64,000 nucleotides of DNA. Origin: Aphidius gifuensis. Its lineage: Eukaryota; Arthropoda; Insecta; Hymenoptera; Braconidae. Below the pieces are notes generated by a model, which saw only the letters and a program-made list of their open reading frames with translations, did no database searches and had not been told where the DNA came from. Shown here piece by piece: positions 40,901 to 55,900 of this stretch. Location of the stretch: assembly GCF_014905175.1 (NCBI RefSeq), contig NC_057792.1, positions 1,054,001 through 1,118,000 of the forward strand, in the 5' to 3' direction. Each line of letters begins with the position of its first letter. Position 1 is the stretch's first letter. Position numbers and translations under genes: made by a program.

Positions 40901-43900
40901 TCAAGTTTTAAAAATTTTTTTTTTTCAAGATAAATTTCATTGTATAATAATTATTTTTAATTATAATTGTATTTTTAATTTATAAACAATTAACATGTAT
41001 TTGTAAACAATATAATATTGAATTTAATTAATAGTAAAGGAAAAAAAATAAATAAAAAACAATGAATTTTAAAAATAAATTTGTTTAACATATAAACTGA
41101 AACAACATGATCATTTTGAATAGAGATAATTGGTTGAAAACGTGATACAGTAGTAAACTCTGGACAAATAAATAAAGGTACGTGCGTTGGGGTAAAAGAC
41201 AGAGATATAATACTTGATGAGATATATATCTGTTTCAGCATCATCCCCTTCCAAAAATTTGTCGAAAAACCCCATCCATCTAACCCTCGATATAACAGCC
41301 TCAGGGTTGGTTGTCTTTCGTGGGAAACAAACGTCCTGTTCTCTATTGCCTTTGGGCCATCCCCCATATCCTCAAAACATTTACCACCCCTTGTCTTTAT
41401 CCACCCTCTCAACCCTCATTTTAACCCATCACACAATTTTACAAATAAAAATAATGCAAAAAATATATTATAAATAATAATTCATTAATTATTTATATTG
41501 TAAATAAATTTAAATTTAAAAAAAAATTTAATTAATTTTTATTATTTTAATTTATGTTGTTTTTTAAAAAATTTATATGAAAATATTTATTGTTTATTTG
41601 ACATGTAGATGACTTGATTTGTAATTGATATTTTGAAAAAAAAAAAAATATAAAAAATATCAAAAAAAGAGCAGAAAAAAATGGATAAATAAATTTTTTC
41701 GATTTTAATTCAAAAGGATATTTAAATATTGAATAATTCAAAATAAACATTGAATAATCCATGTTAGCGTATAAATGAAAAAAATTTTTAAAAATAACGA
41801 TGCTAATTATTCACCAAGTAAATTGTTTACCCCATGGCAAAATTATTATATTGAAAATTTCGATCAACGTATCTTGTACATTGGAATTTATTTATTTATC
41901 TATTTTTTTTTTTTATTTTTAATAAATATATTGTTGTTGTTATATGTATATTATTATTTTTTGTTTTATATATGTATTTTTTTTTTTTATATTATTATTT
42001 TCGTCATGGTGAACAAAAAGGGGATGAAGACTAAATCGCAAAATATGTCGACGGCTAGCGATACATTAGCGACCAACGATACGGATATAAAATGAAAATT
42101 GAAAACATAAAAGTGTGTGTGTGTGTGTGTGTATGTGTTGCTCGAAATACCAAAACCCCCAGGCGTACAACTCGAAAGCTCGCTTGTGCGATGGACGTTC
42201 AATTTTTCCCATATTTTTTTTATATTTTTTTATATTTTTTCTCTCTCACTTGTATTGCTTTTTTCCTGTTTCAATTTCCACCCTGTGTCGAATTTTACAG
42301 GAAACAAGCCCGATGAAATGAGACCGGGAATTATGTTGCCAATGTATTTTTATTTTTTTTTATTTTTATTTTCGGAAGTTTGGAGAGGAAAGAGTAACAG
42401 AAAAAAAAAAAAAAAAAAGCAACAACCAATAGAGTGAGTGAAAATGGAAAATACAAAAAAATAAAAAAATATTATTTAGAATAATATAAATTGAGATATA
42501 AATATATTATTAAAATCGAAATACTAATTGACATGATCAGCCAGTGGGCCAGTGGTTGAGTGGGCAAGTGTCTTGCCTACCGTTCTGACGATCTTCAGTT
42601 CCAATATGGATAGAGGAATCAGCTATTTAAGAAATGGGGTTTTCTTGCACTTGAAAGCCACTCAACACATAAATTGAGATATTAATTGGCTGTTTGAGTT
42701 TAGTGCAAATACTTCCTGGCATAAAACGAGCTCGGCGCACAAAAAACCTCTCGTTTGGTCTATGCCAGCAGATATTTGCACCAAATCCAGGACATTCTTT
42801 TTGTTTTTTTAATTTAAAAAATAATAAAAATAAAATAGAAATACTAGTTTCATTCTACATTTAATCTAATTTTAATAATTTTTTAGAATTTTAGTCCTCT
42901 TAAAAATATTACAATTATTTTAAAATTAATTAATGCATTAATTTATATTTGTAAAAATTTAATTTAAAAAAATCACTCATTTTTTTATATGTGTATCTAA
43001 AATTTACAGCTCAAGGGATAAGTGTTAAAAATAAAAAAAATAATAAAAAATTAAAAAAAAACATGTATATATGTGTTGAGGGACAAAAGTCAAGGACACA
43101 CTTGAATAAAAGTCATTTTGTATTAACCAACCGAGACTAGAGTATAAGTCGCACGCCCGCGCGAAATTTTCTCTGCACTTTGAATATTAAAGAACCACCC
43201 TTGGGGCACCATCTACCAATACTATAAAATTTTTACATCACTGTGTCACGAGAATTGTTGGAATGAGGGGGTTTAAGAATTCAACTGAATTTTAAATTTA
43301 AACCACGCCCCGGAATCATTCGATTTAAATTGAAATCGAAAGACTCTTGTCGTTTGGTTAAATCAGCAAGTGCCAACTTAATCACCCTTTCAAACTTATC
43401 AACATGTTCAAACTTTATTATGTTTTCTTTTCTAATATGTTGATTAAAATATTTTAGATAAATTATACATTTAATTAAATTACATTATATTTTATCATTA
43501 TTTTTATATATTTTTTCTCATCATCATCATCATATTGTCGTGTTGAAAATCAATCATACAAGTGCTATAAAGTTTTTTTTTTTTGATTAAAAAATATATA
43601 TATATTTGATTTTTTTTGTCATTTTTTTATTAGTATTTTTGATAATAGCCAGGGCAAATATTTGTTGAAAAAAATCAGCTTTTTTGACTGATGTATTTAA
43701 CAGCATCCGAAAATTAAATATTTAAAAATTCAGGTGAATAAACAATACATGTTGAAAAGCCTATTTATAGCCTATGTATATCAGTTAAATTCTAAATGGC
43801 TTTAATTTTTATTTTTTTAAATAAATGAGCAAATTGTTACGAAACTGTTTTAGGAAATTATTTACAGTTGGCACCTTAATTTTAAATAAAACTATAATTT

Positions 43901-46900
43901 ATATTTGAATAAGTACAATAAATTTTAGACGAATGATTATTTAAAAAAGCAAAATGATCATCAGCCTCTTAACTCGTATATAAAACAGCATAAAAAAATT
44001 GAGTTGTACACGAGGATCTTAAACAAGTAGATATTTTAATATTGTTCATGACAAAATTTATAAGAAACAACTATATAATTTTTTTATCAGTTAAAATATT
44101 GATTTAATGATTGTAATTTTGTGGCTCGGTATCTTGCCTATATATACCCAATGATTTTGTAAAATATTTTAGTCCCCACAAAACTAAAGACACCAAATTA
44201 AATGTAATATTAAAAAATGATTTTAAAATTAATTTTTTGGTATATAATTGTAGTCGTCAGCATCACCGGTAAGTTTCCATTAAATAAAATAGATAAATTT
44301 AAAAAAATAAAACATTTTTTTTACATTTTAACTTTAAATAAAACACTACATATATATATTTAATTTTAAATTATATAAAAATTTATATTTAAAAAATTTA
44401 ATTGTCAAATTAAACAGTATGCAATGGCAAGAAACCAAATTTCCTTAAGAATGGCATACCAACGACTATTGAAAGATATCCTTTTGTGGTGTCAATACAG
44501 TGGAGGAATGATCATATTTGCACTGGAAATTTAATATCACTTAATCATGTGTTAACAACTGCACATTGTGTTTTATTAGAATCTCATCATATTTTATCAA
44601 ATTTTAAAATAGTTGCTGGTACAGATGATAGACTGAATGAATTCGGTGATGAACAAGTAAAAGATGTTGCAATTATCGTTTACCACAGAGACTATCACCC
44701 TGATAGATTTTGGAAAAATGACTTGGCAATTTTAACAGTAATAATACAAATTATAATTTACACAATAAATTTGATAACCATCAAAATTTAATGTCGTTAA
44801 TTATTATTTATAGTTAGATTCACCAATTCGTGTTAATAATTTTACAATACCAATTATTATTCGAACAAATCCTGGAGATATGCACAGTCCTATTAGAAGT
44901 GCTGGTTGGGGTGATCCATTGATATCTGGAGCAGGACAATTTTTTGATAATTTTCAAGAAATTCTATTAATACCAGCAGAACCTACGGACTGTCGTGGTT
45001 TTGAAGATAAAATAACTGGAGCACTTGGATGTGCTAGAATACTTGGAAATGCATATGCCACTCTGGTAATTCATTACATCATTAATTTAAAATAATTCAT
45101 TTTATTATTTGTGTTTGTTTTTTTTTTTTTTATTAAGGGTGATTCTGGCTGTCCACTTGTTTTTCATAACCAACTTATTGGAATAATTTCTAAAACAATA
45201 CTCAGGCAACCAAATCACATTGTTTACACTGATATTTTTGATTACACCGGCTGGATTTTAAATAACATATTTTAAAAAAATAATTAAAATAAAAATAAAA
45301 TTGTCAGGTTAAGAAAAAAATCACGACTTGAAGGCATGAGAATTTTTATACAATAAAAAAAAAATCCAAAATAACAAGTGTATAATAAACCTCTGAAATA
45401 AACTTTCAAAAATATTATTAATTATTTATTTTCAAAAACAAATCAAGAATGGATAATATAAAAGTTAATTATAATTAGTAATAAAATTTGTAAATATATA
45501 CTAAAAAGATCACGATCTAAAGAGTCAACCAAAGGCCTAATCAACCGCACAGTCATGTCGTTAACAACCGAATTTACCAAACAATCGAATTACAGGGTGC
45601 GAGGGCGTGCCAATATATAGTAGTATATGGTAGTAGTTGTTGTAGAACTCCCGTGAGAGAATTACAAAGACAGAGAGAGAGAGAGTTTGAGTGAGTAAAA
45701 GGGTAAAGAGTAGATAGGCCACGATAGAATGGATATCACGATGATGAGAGAAAGCTTGAAATATACATGTATATTATTATTTAGGTACAGAGGATCGTTT
45801 GAAAACACGCATAGGTGGGGTGGTTAACTAAAGTCAGTAGTATACATATATACATTCATCCAATCAGCTCTTTATTCACACTAAAATCATGAAATTATAG
45901 TCACGTGCCATTGACTCTTGTAACAACAACAAAAAATATACTGTAATAAATTTAATATTTATACAAAAAAAAATATTAATATTATGTATTCATGGGTACA
46001 GTTATCATGACCACATATAAGATGCAATTTATGATTTATTTACAAGTCATTGAATTTTATTATAAAAATATACACACACACACACCCACCCACGTGGGAT
46101 ATATTTATTTAAATTTATTATTATTTTTTTTTTATTATGAATAAGAAGACTAATGTGTTTATTTTATTTATTTTTGATTTACGTGTGAAAAATAAATTAA
46201 AATTATTTTTTTAAAATTATTTTAGGTCAAATAAATTAAAGGGTAGATTTATTATTTTTTTTAGAATTTATCATTTAGATATTTTGAATGAAAATCAACA
46301 TGTCAATTTTGATTACAGTGAAGGGTAGCTTTTGGAATATTTTTTTTTGTTTGATAAGAATTGTAAATTATATAGTTGATTTGGTATAAAATTAAAGTAA
46401 ATTTTTTGATTGCTTTATGGAAAAAAGTTAGCTGGAAATAAAAATATAAATCTCGTCACTCTGTTGTCTCAGTAAAACAACAATACAACGCGTGATACTT
46501 GCATATATAGAGTCAGTTATTATATTTAATTATACCCACTAGTATTATTATTTCTATTTTTTTTTTATCTTGAGTATTACATTGGCGACAATCACGATAT
46601 AACAGTCGCGCCAGTATTCTGTGTTTGAATATATTATTTCACATATCGTTGTCAGTTAAATAAAATCATAATAAAATAATTTAAAAATAAAATTAAAACA
46701 ATGATAAAATAATGATTTTAAAAATATATATTTTCATTTACCAATGATGCAAAAGAGTTAAAAGAAAAAAAAAAAATGCACCTTATAATATATTCACCCC
46801 TTGATTTTTATTTTTTAATATTTTGAGACCAGTTGCAGTTGCATGGATGAATGGCCATTTAAAGGGTAGATGCACCCTTCCGTCTGTTGTATTACATCAA

Positions 46901-49900
46901 CCAAATAATAAAAAAAAAAAAAACTAAAAAGACACACTATATTGGATTGGATGATTCTTTTTTTCTTCAATATACTTTTACTGTCTCTTGATATGTCTAT
47001 GTATTTCCGTTAGACACAAATGATACTGGGCTCAATTCGGTACACAGGATTACACGATTGGATATGGATTTGTCATGGCTATATACAGTACCATCACGGA
47101 TATGTCCGATCGGATGTTCACTCCATATAAACCATATTCATTGAATTCAATTCATTGTTCATTGATTTACCACCCTTTTTTATTATCATTATTATTATAT
47201 TTATTTTTATTTCAAAAATATATTCTCAAATAATTATTGTAAAAATTTTTTTAATTTTATTATTTAAGTATTGGTGTAATTGTTTTTATTAATTTGTATT
47301 AATTATGTTGTTAAGATAGAAATATCAGTCGGTAGTATAGAACGCTTTAGGTATTTTTTATAAATAAAAATTATGAATGTCCTAGTTTATTGTGATGATC
47401 AGCTAGTAAGCTAGCGGTTGAGTGGGCAAGCATCTTGTCTACGGTACCGAAGTTCATGAGTTCAAATTTGGTTAATAAGATTTCGTTTTGTTACAAAGTT
47501 TAGATATGAAAACTTCTGATGATTCGAAACCGTATCAGGGTACCTGCGTTTCAGGCAAATATCTCCTGGCATAGAACAAGCTCGGGGCACACAAAAACCC
47601 CCTCGCTTGTTCTACGCCAGAAAATATTTTCCCTGAATGCAGGACACTCTTTTTTTTTTTTTTTAAACAACCAAAGGAATCGTAATATTAATTTGAATTT
47701 ATATGTAATCCTATTATAATAATTTTTATTATATTTTTTTTTAAATATTTAAAGAAATTGTTCCCTTTAAGTATTTTTCAAATGTGTTGAAAAATAATTA
47801 AATCACAGCATTATGATAGGCATTAATATTAAAAAAATTAAAATTATATTTAGAAAATTAAATGAGTTGTATTTTATTTATCAAGATAATAATAATGTTT
47901 CGAATTGTTACATTAGAAATAGTAATTTTGTGTGAAAGGGATGAAATTATATTTGTGAGACATATAAGAAATTAGAGACAACTGTATAACACGAAATCTA
48001 GTCAGTGAAATAATCCTTGTGGCCTAGAAATACTTGGTGGATATACAAGGTGGAAAATAGCTTGAGTAAAAAAAAATAAAAATAAAAAAATGTTGAAAAT
48101 ATACTCTCTCAGTCATGCTACTACCCCTTTCCATTTATTTTTTTTTTTTATATATAAATTCTTTTATTTTCCTCATACTCTTTTCTTCACACTGATGACT
48201 CTTTTTTTTATATTTTATTTTTCTCTTGATGTTTCTTTTCTCTCTGGTCTCTCTTTGGCTCTTGATTCGTTTCAACGCTAGATGCAATTAAGGGGAGGAT
48301 CATCCAATTTGTTCATGAGACCGCAACAATGTTCCTTGATTGAAAAGCGAGTAAAATACGTCGCAAGGATTTTTATTTTTTTTTTATCCCCACATTTTTA
48401 CATTGCACTTGGGTTAAATTTATGAAAAACTTTAATCAAATATATATTTTTTTTTTCATCATTATAAACATATTCCAAGAAAAATGAATTATTTTTTTTT
48501 GTTATTTAATTTTAAATACAAATTTTCATACATGATGAACAAAAAAAAAATAAATAAAAATAAAACGAAACATTTTTTTTTCGCCTCTAAAAACCTCTAA
48601 TATATTTTTCATACATATCAAAAAAAAAAAAAATTGTCCAGTCTATTCTTGACACGTGTGAGACACCCTTTTACACTTCTAGAGCAAAATTTCATATTTT
48701 TTTTTTTATTATTTCCGTTCACGCGTCGTAAAATATTCCGTTACGAATTTTCGAGTGGTCCTCTGTACATATTTTTTTTTTTAATTTAATTTTTATATTT
48801 TTTCACAATGACAATACTCGCACGTGCACCCATCAGTCGGTTTGTTAGTGGCAATATTTTTTTTTATCTACTAACCACAACATCAACCCAGTAACAATAA
48901 AATATTTTCTCCAAATGTGGCTGAGAGAAAAATAATAAATATAATAAATATAATTTTCCATTGTAAAACTTGCATACACTAAATCAATAAAATTATTTTC
49001 AATGTGGTCAATTGCAATATTGTTCATAATAAAAAATAATAAATAATAACACAAGCCAGTCAATGCGTGTGAAAATAAAAAAAAATTGATTGCCTTGATG
49101 GATGGCACACGCATCTCAAACAAATTTTATCACCATTCAAAATTATTATTAATAAATAAATATTTTTTTAATAAAAAAAAAAAAATAGTATTGAGCTTTT
49201 TAAATTTTTTATAAAACCACTGTGCATTTTACAAGCTCCAATAATATACATGCATTAATAAAAAATAAAAAATCTCTGTGAGAGAAAAGCCACAATTTAT
49301 TCTCTTTGGTACGTCATCCCTTTCCATGTACATGATTGCACAACGGTTAAACAATATTTTACGTTCATAACACCCGTCGACCTGGCGAATAGCTTTTAAT
49401 ATTTACGAAGGACACTATATACATACCATCATCCTCACTTGATCTTTTCAATTTTTAAAATAAAAATAATCAAAATAACAATAGATTATTAATTTAAATT
49501 TTTTACATTTTTTTATATTTTAATTCAAGTATACAGTGACAATGAGAATTTATTTATGACAATCACTGAGAGACATAACAAACGACTTGGATAAATTTAA
49601 TATTTTTTAAAATTCCATTGTTTTATTATTTTTTTTCAATGATACATGCGATCAAATTAAAATCACAAAAATGCCAATAAATAATAACAAGTCACTAAAT
49701 AAAATAAATATAAATATTTTTTTTATAAATTTAATTTATTAATATAATTTATATTTCATGTTATAATGAAAAAAAAAATATATATAATTTTAAATTCAAT
49801 GTATATCACGTTGTGAATATAACAATTCTATATGCAATTCACGTAATTCGTGTATTTCTGATTATTAAGCTCATCGAGTGCATTACCAGGTCGAGCCACG

Positions 49901-52900
49901 TTTTCAACACCACAAACGCAACCTGTAATACAACTCTATCTCATTTCTCTTCTCATTTTACTTCTCCTCTTCAGCACTTTGCTACTGCAATTCCAAACTG
50001 TATATATAAATTTAACACAGTGATATGACTACTATTTTCCTCTTTTCATCCCTTCACTTGGTTATAACAACCCCTTTTAAATATATATATATATACCACC
50101 CACTTTCACATTCATTCGTAATATCGTGAGGAGTGTGCTCATGCAAAAAGGGGTGCATGGAACACGATTATAGTGTGTTACAATTAGAACTCTATATTGT
50201 TGGTAAAGCTTCAATGCTTCATCCACTCAAGCTTACATTTACAAATATATTTCAACATGTAAAAACTTTTAATAATATTTAAATTAACAATAGAAAATTT
50301 TTAAAATTAAAAATAATAATAAATTTATGTTTTTTTTTTTGTTGTTAATTAATTTAAAATATATATTTTGTTTATATGAAAATGATATTGTTGTTGAAGT
50401 TTAAGTACATGATGTATATGTAATGAATAAAGGGGTGAGAAAAGAGGGGGGATGAGGGAGTAAAATAGTAAGCATTAGTAGATTTAGTGTGCATTTATTG
50501 GCTAACAGAAACAAAGGGCAGTCAAGGGGTGGAAAGCATCAGAGTGACCGCTAGGCATCTGCTTTGGACATTCAGCGTAATTGCATTTACAAACACAAAC
50601 GGGTGGCACGCATTGTATATATATGTATGTATGTATGTATATATATCAAAGTATTATGTACATCAAGGTATGCTTGTTTGCTTGCTATTGATATATATAC
50701 ACATAAAGTCAAATTGTATACAATGTCGACTGGCGTGTATCCACTATCAAGTTGCATACCACAAACGTGAATAAAAAAAATTAAAAATAAATAAAAAGAA
50801 TTTATATATAAATAATTTACCACATGTAGAATCTAGATTTACTCTGTATTATTGAATTCAAGTTGATAAAATAGAACAAATGTTAATTTAAAAAAAATCA
50901 TATGCTAAGTATAATATTATAAGAGCTCTAGTTGGATATTTTTTAAGATAAGGCTTAAGTTTGTTGATATAAAAAAATCAAATCTTTTTGCATGATAAAT
51001 TACGTGTAACAATGAGATGATTATTTTTTAATTTGATATATAATGGAGTCAAGAGGAATATAGACTACATTTAAATAAGTAAAATTAATATTATAGACAA
51101 GTGTTTGTTTTAAAAAATTAAGTGATCATCAGCCTCTTAACTCGTAAATAAACAGCATAAAAAAAATTTAGTTGTACACGAGGATGTTAAACAAGTAGGT
51201 ATCTTAATATTATTCATGACAAAATTTATAAGAAACAACTATATAATTTTTTTATCAGTTAAAATATTGATTCAATGATTGTAATTTTGTGGCTCGGTAT
51301 CTTGCCTATATATACCCAATGATTTTATAAAATATTTTAGTCCCCACAAAACTAAAGACACCAAATTAAATGTAATATTAAAAAATGATTTTAAAATTAA
51401 TTTTTTGGTATATAATTGTAGTCGTCAGCATCACCGGTAAGTTTTCATTAAATAAAATAGATAAATTTAAAAAAATAAAACATTTTTTTTACATTTTAAC
51501 TTTAAATAAAACACTACATATAAATATTTAATTTAAAATTATATAAAAATTTATATTTAAAAAATTTAATTGTCAAATTAAACAGTATGCAATGGCAAGA
51601 AACCAAATTTCATTAAGAATGGCATACCAACGACTATTGAAAGATATCCTTTTGTGGTGTCAATACAGTGGAGGACAGTTCATATTTGCACTGGAAGTTT
51701 ATTAACACCACGTCATGCATTAACAACTGCACATTGTGTTTTATTAGAAGCTAGTCGTATTTTATCAAACTTTAGAATAGTAGCTGGTACCTCTGACAGA
51801 TTCAACAGATCAGCACAAGCTAGAAGTGTTTCAAGTATTGCTTATCATAGTGACTATATGCCTAGTCAATTATGGAAAAACGACCTGGCAATACTAACAG
51901 TAATTAAAATGACAGCTTTTATATTTTTGTACAATAATTTTGTAATTAATTGAGATTCATTTTAATTTAATTCAACGACATATAGACAGTATCGCCATTT
52001 GTGTTTAACCTTCATACAAGAGCAATAAACATTCGAGCAATTCCTGGATTTGATAGATGTACTTTAAAAAGTGCTGGGTGGAATAATTTTGCAGATAATT
52101 ATGATAACTTTCAAGAAATTCGTTTAAAAAAAAAACGAAATGATGAGTGTACTCTAGATCAACTAGATGTATCACAAGGATGTGCTAGAATACTTCGAAA
52201 TGGATATACAACTAATGTAATTAATTATTTTTTAATAGGAATTACGATATAAATTTTATTACATTGATTTTATTTTTTTTTTTAAGGGAGATTCTGGCTG
52301 TCCACTAGTTTTTAATCATGAACTTGTTGGAATTATTTCTACAGCTTTTGTTGAAAGAAAAGATCTTGTTATCTACATTGATCTATGGAATTACATTAGA
52401 TGGATTAGAAATATAATTTTTGCTTATTGATTTTGCTTATCTTGTGTAAAAAAATAAAGCAGTTTGATTCTGTTACTGACTCAAGTTGTCAATACAATAA
52501 GGAAAAAAAAAGAATAAAAATAATTTCATTTATGAAAATGTAAAATTTAAAAAGGAAAAAAAAATAAAACACCTTAATCTGGAGGATTTTATTATTAAAA
52601 TTATTGCAAGGATGATTTTGTCTTTTGTTTTGTTAATATTTTTTAAGCATTTAAATTTTTTAAATCCTTGACTTTAGCTGTTTTCAAGACGTTCAATTTG
52701 GTATAAAGGTAAGCCATAAGCATTATTTCAATTTTTCACAGTAAATTTATTAAATCCACTCTTGTAAAATAAAATAATCACTAAAATACGTAACATAAAT
52801 CAAAGTTTTATCATGTTTTAATAATAAAAAATAAAATGGTGTATATCAAGTTGAACAAACTATTTAAAAATATATATTCAATATACAAGAAAAAGTTTTA

Positions 52901-55900
52901 TTTAATTTTAAAGAGTTGGTAAAATGAAAAATACAAAAAAAATATATATTTCACTACATAAATAATAATAATAATGGAAAGTTTAATTAAATACATTCTT
53001 TCGGTTCAATAGTAAAAAAAAAAAAAAGAAAAAAAAAGTTTCAAAAGAAAAAATATATACACATAATGTATAAAGAAAATAAATATAATAATAAAAAATA
53101 TAAAAAATGGAAAAGTGTGCGGTGAGTGTTGCTGGACGAGAGTTTGAAAAAGAGTTTAACAAAATAAAAAAAAAAAATTAAAAGTTTTTCATTCTAATGT
53201 TTATATATATATGTGTGGATAAAGTTCTCGATTCGTTCACTGGACTCACTCTGATTTTGACTCACTTTTTATACTCTTTTCAACAAAACCCTCAATTTTT
53301 TTTTTTTTTTTTTTCAAAAGTAACACGTGTTTTTATCATATGCAATTTTTTTATTTAAATTTTTTTGTTGGACAATGGTTAAAAAAGTGTTGTATTAATT
53401 TTACATCTTAAATTAATATATGAAACTAGTAAAAATAAAAAAAAAATGTTAATAGTAATACAAAAAAAAAAAAAATGTATGACAAAGACAAAAATAAAAC
53501 TGCTGCGTTGGTAATTTTATTTTTTTTATTTTTTCATTTTTAAGAGGGTAGTTTTAACCCTGACAGCAAAATTGTCAATATTTGCATGAATATCAATATC
53601 ATTCTCTCACCCTGAACATAAGACGCAGGATATTACCTCTCCCCAAGTCAATAAACCGACATTCATTGACTTGCACTTGAGTCAAAAATTTACAGCTCAG
53701 TTATTAGCATTTTCTTGTGAAAAAAAATACATATTAAAAAGTAAGGAATATTCCATTTTTTTTTTCAGCTAAAATGGCATATACAACAGACATGATTTTG
53801 ACAAAGAACATACTTTTTTTTTTTTTTTCTTCCAGTTGAATAATGGAGAAAAAAAAAGCTCAGGGGATGCCACAAAAGCATAGAGTGACGCCTGGACCTG
53901 ATATACACTCGACAAATAGCATGGCAAAGTTGAAACCCACTGAGAATGCAGAAAAATAAAAAAAAAGGGACAAATAATAAAAAAGACAAAAGAAATAAAA
54001 ATTGCAGGTATACCAGAGTACTCTATTTTTTTGTCTTTGTTTTTTAGCCCTTCGCACAACTAAACGAAATAAAAGGGGTGGGTCAAGGGGGTTGCTTGGT
54101 GAAAAAATAAAAAAAAAATAATAGATATCTACAGAAAAATAAGAATGAAAGGATAAAAAAAATAAAAAAAATTTCCTGGCAAATGCAAAATCACGTATAC
54201 GTATTGCTCTCTTTCTCTCCCTTGTATATTTTTATTTTTTTCTTTTATATATTTTTGTTTGATGATATACTAGTAGAAAATGTAAGTAACCACTGTGTCT
54301 TTTTTTTTTTGTAATTTTAAAAGACTATTTAAAAAAAATAAATAAAAATTTTTATTTTCATTTTGAAATTTCATATTTATTGTGGTTTTGTTTAAATATG
54401 GAAAAAAAGTATTTTTGAAATAAAAAGTAAAGGGAAAATAAGGGAAAGTAAAATATGTCGATTTGCGTCTACTTCAATATGCTACTTTCACTATTTTGTA
54501 TTATTATTATTATAAAAAATTTTACCCTTCGTAATACGTCAATCTTGCTCAATGTCGAAGACTCACAATCCGTTTCTTATTATTATTTTTATATATTTAT
54601 TTTTTCTCTTTTTTTTATGACATATCAAGAAAACGTCGAATAAAAATACAGTGGCTGAAATAGCGCAACTTTGATACTACACCAAGGGTGCTTTTTTATA
54701 TATATTTATTTATCGAAATAAATCCTGTGGTATTGCTTCGTAGTAACACTATTTTCTGTATTATTATTTTTAAAAAATATTTTGTCTAGATTATTTAAAA
54801 GTTTCTAAATAATGTATTTATTGTTTTGTAAAAAGGAAAAATATATTTTACTTAGTGCTTCATAGTTTAAGAAATTTTTATTTATTTATTTTCTTTTTTA
54901 TATTTTAATTAAAAACGAAGGGATAATAATTTTTTTTATGTTAGTTGTTTTGTGGATACTCGTTGTCAAACATATGACCCCATTATTAAATAAATAACAT
55001 CAAATTTTGTATCTTAATTTTAACGACATCGTAAATTTCAATGGAGTGCGTGTATAAGTGTTGTCTTGTTGATGAAGATACTCAGGATATATACATCAAA
55101 TAAATAATTGAATCTTAGAGTGGTAAATTGTGACGACAGTTTTTTTTTATTTTTATTATTATTAAATAATATTGTGTGTGTGGGTTTGTGAATTTGTGTT
55201 GGATAATATTTTTTTTTAGCTGGTTATAAAAAGAGATAAAAAAAAAAAAATGAACGATAGATTTATTATTTTTTTTTCATTGTGCTCAATGTTCAACGTC
55301 AACTTTTGATATTATTATTTTTATCATTTGATATTTGATAGTTTTATTATGACTTTTTATTATGATTTTAAGATGAAAATTTTTCTGAAAATAAATTATT
55401 AAATGAATGACTAAAAATATGTTAAAAAATAAATATAAAAATTTTGTTTTTTTATTTTTCATTCAATTGTTATTTTTTATTTTAAATGTGAAAATCTAAT
55501 TTTTTTCTAATCCAATTTTTTTAATAAGCGATCAACAGCTTTACTTCCGGTATAAAATCCAGTTTGAGATTAAATTCACCCTCGGTTATTAACCACGAAA
55601 ACTGATGGAAATTATTTGTTAGAAAAAAAAAAAAAATCAATTTTATACAATAAAGCTATATATAACAAAAAGACACAAAAAAAAAAAATTTATATAAATT
55701 AAATTTAGCAAAAATGTACACCGGAAATCCGTAAAATTGAAAATAAAAAATTCCATTTTCCAAAATAAAAAAACCTTTCAGTATATATTTTTTTTATATT
55801 TCAAATTAAATTTAAAAAAAAATAAAAAAACAGTGCCAAGTTCCGTTTTAATTTACAAAACTTTTTATTCAATTCTAAAAAAAAAAATTAAATTTTCCAT

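Noticed and set aside
42092..42437. Overlapping plus-strand ORFs starting in the TG repeat
   Set aside because: All start in the microsatellite and run into poly-pyrimidine sequence; no protein features.
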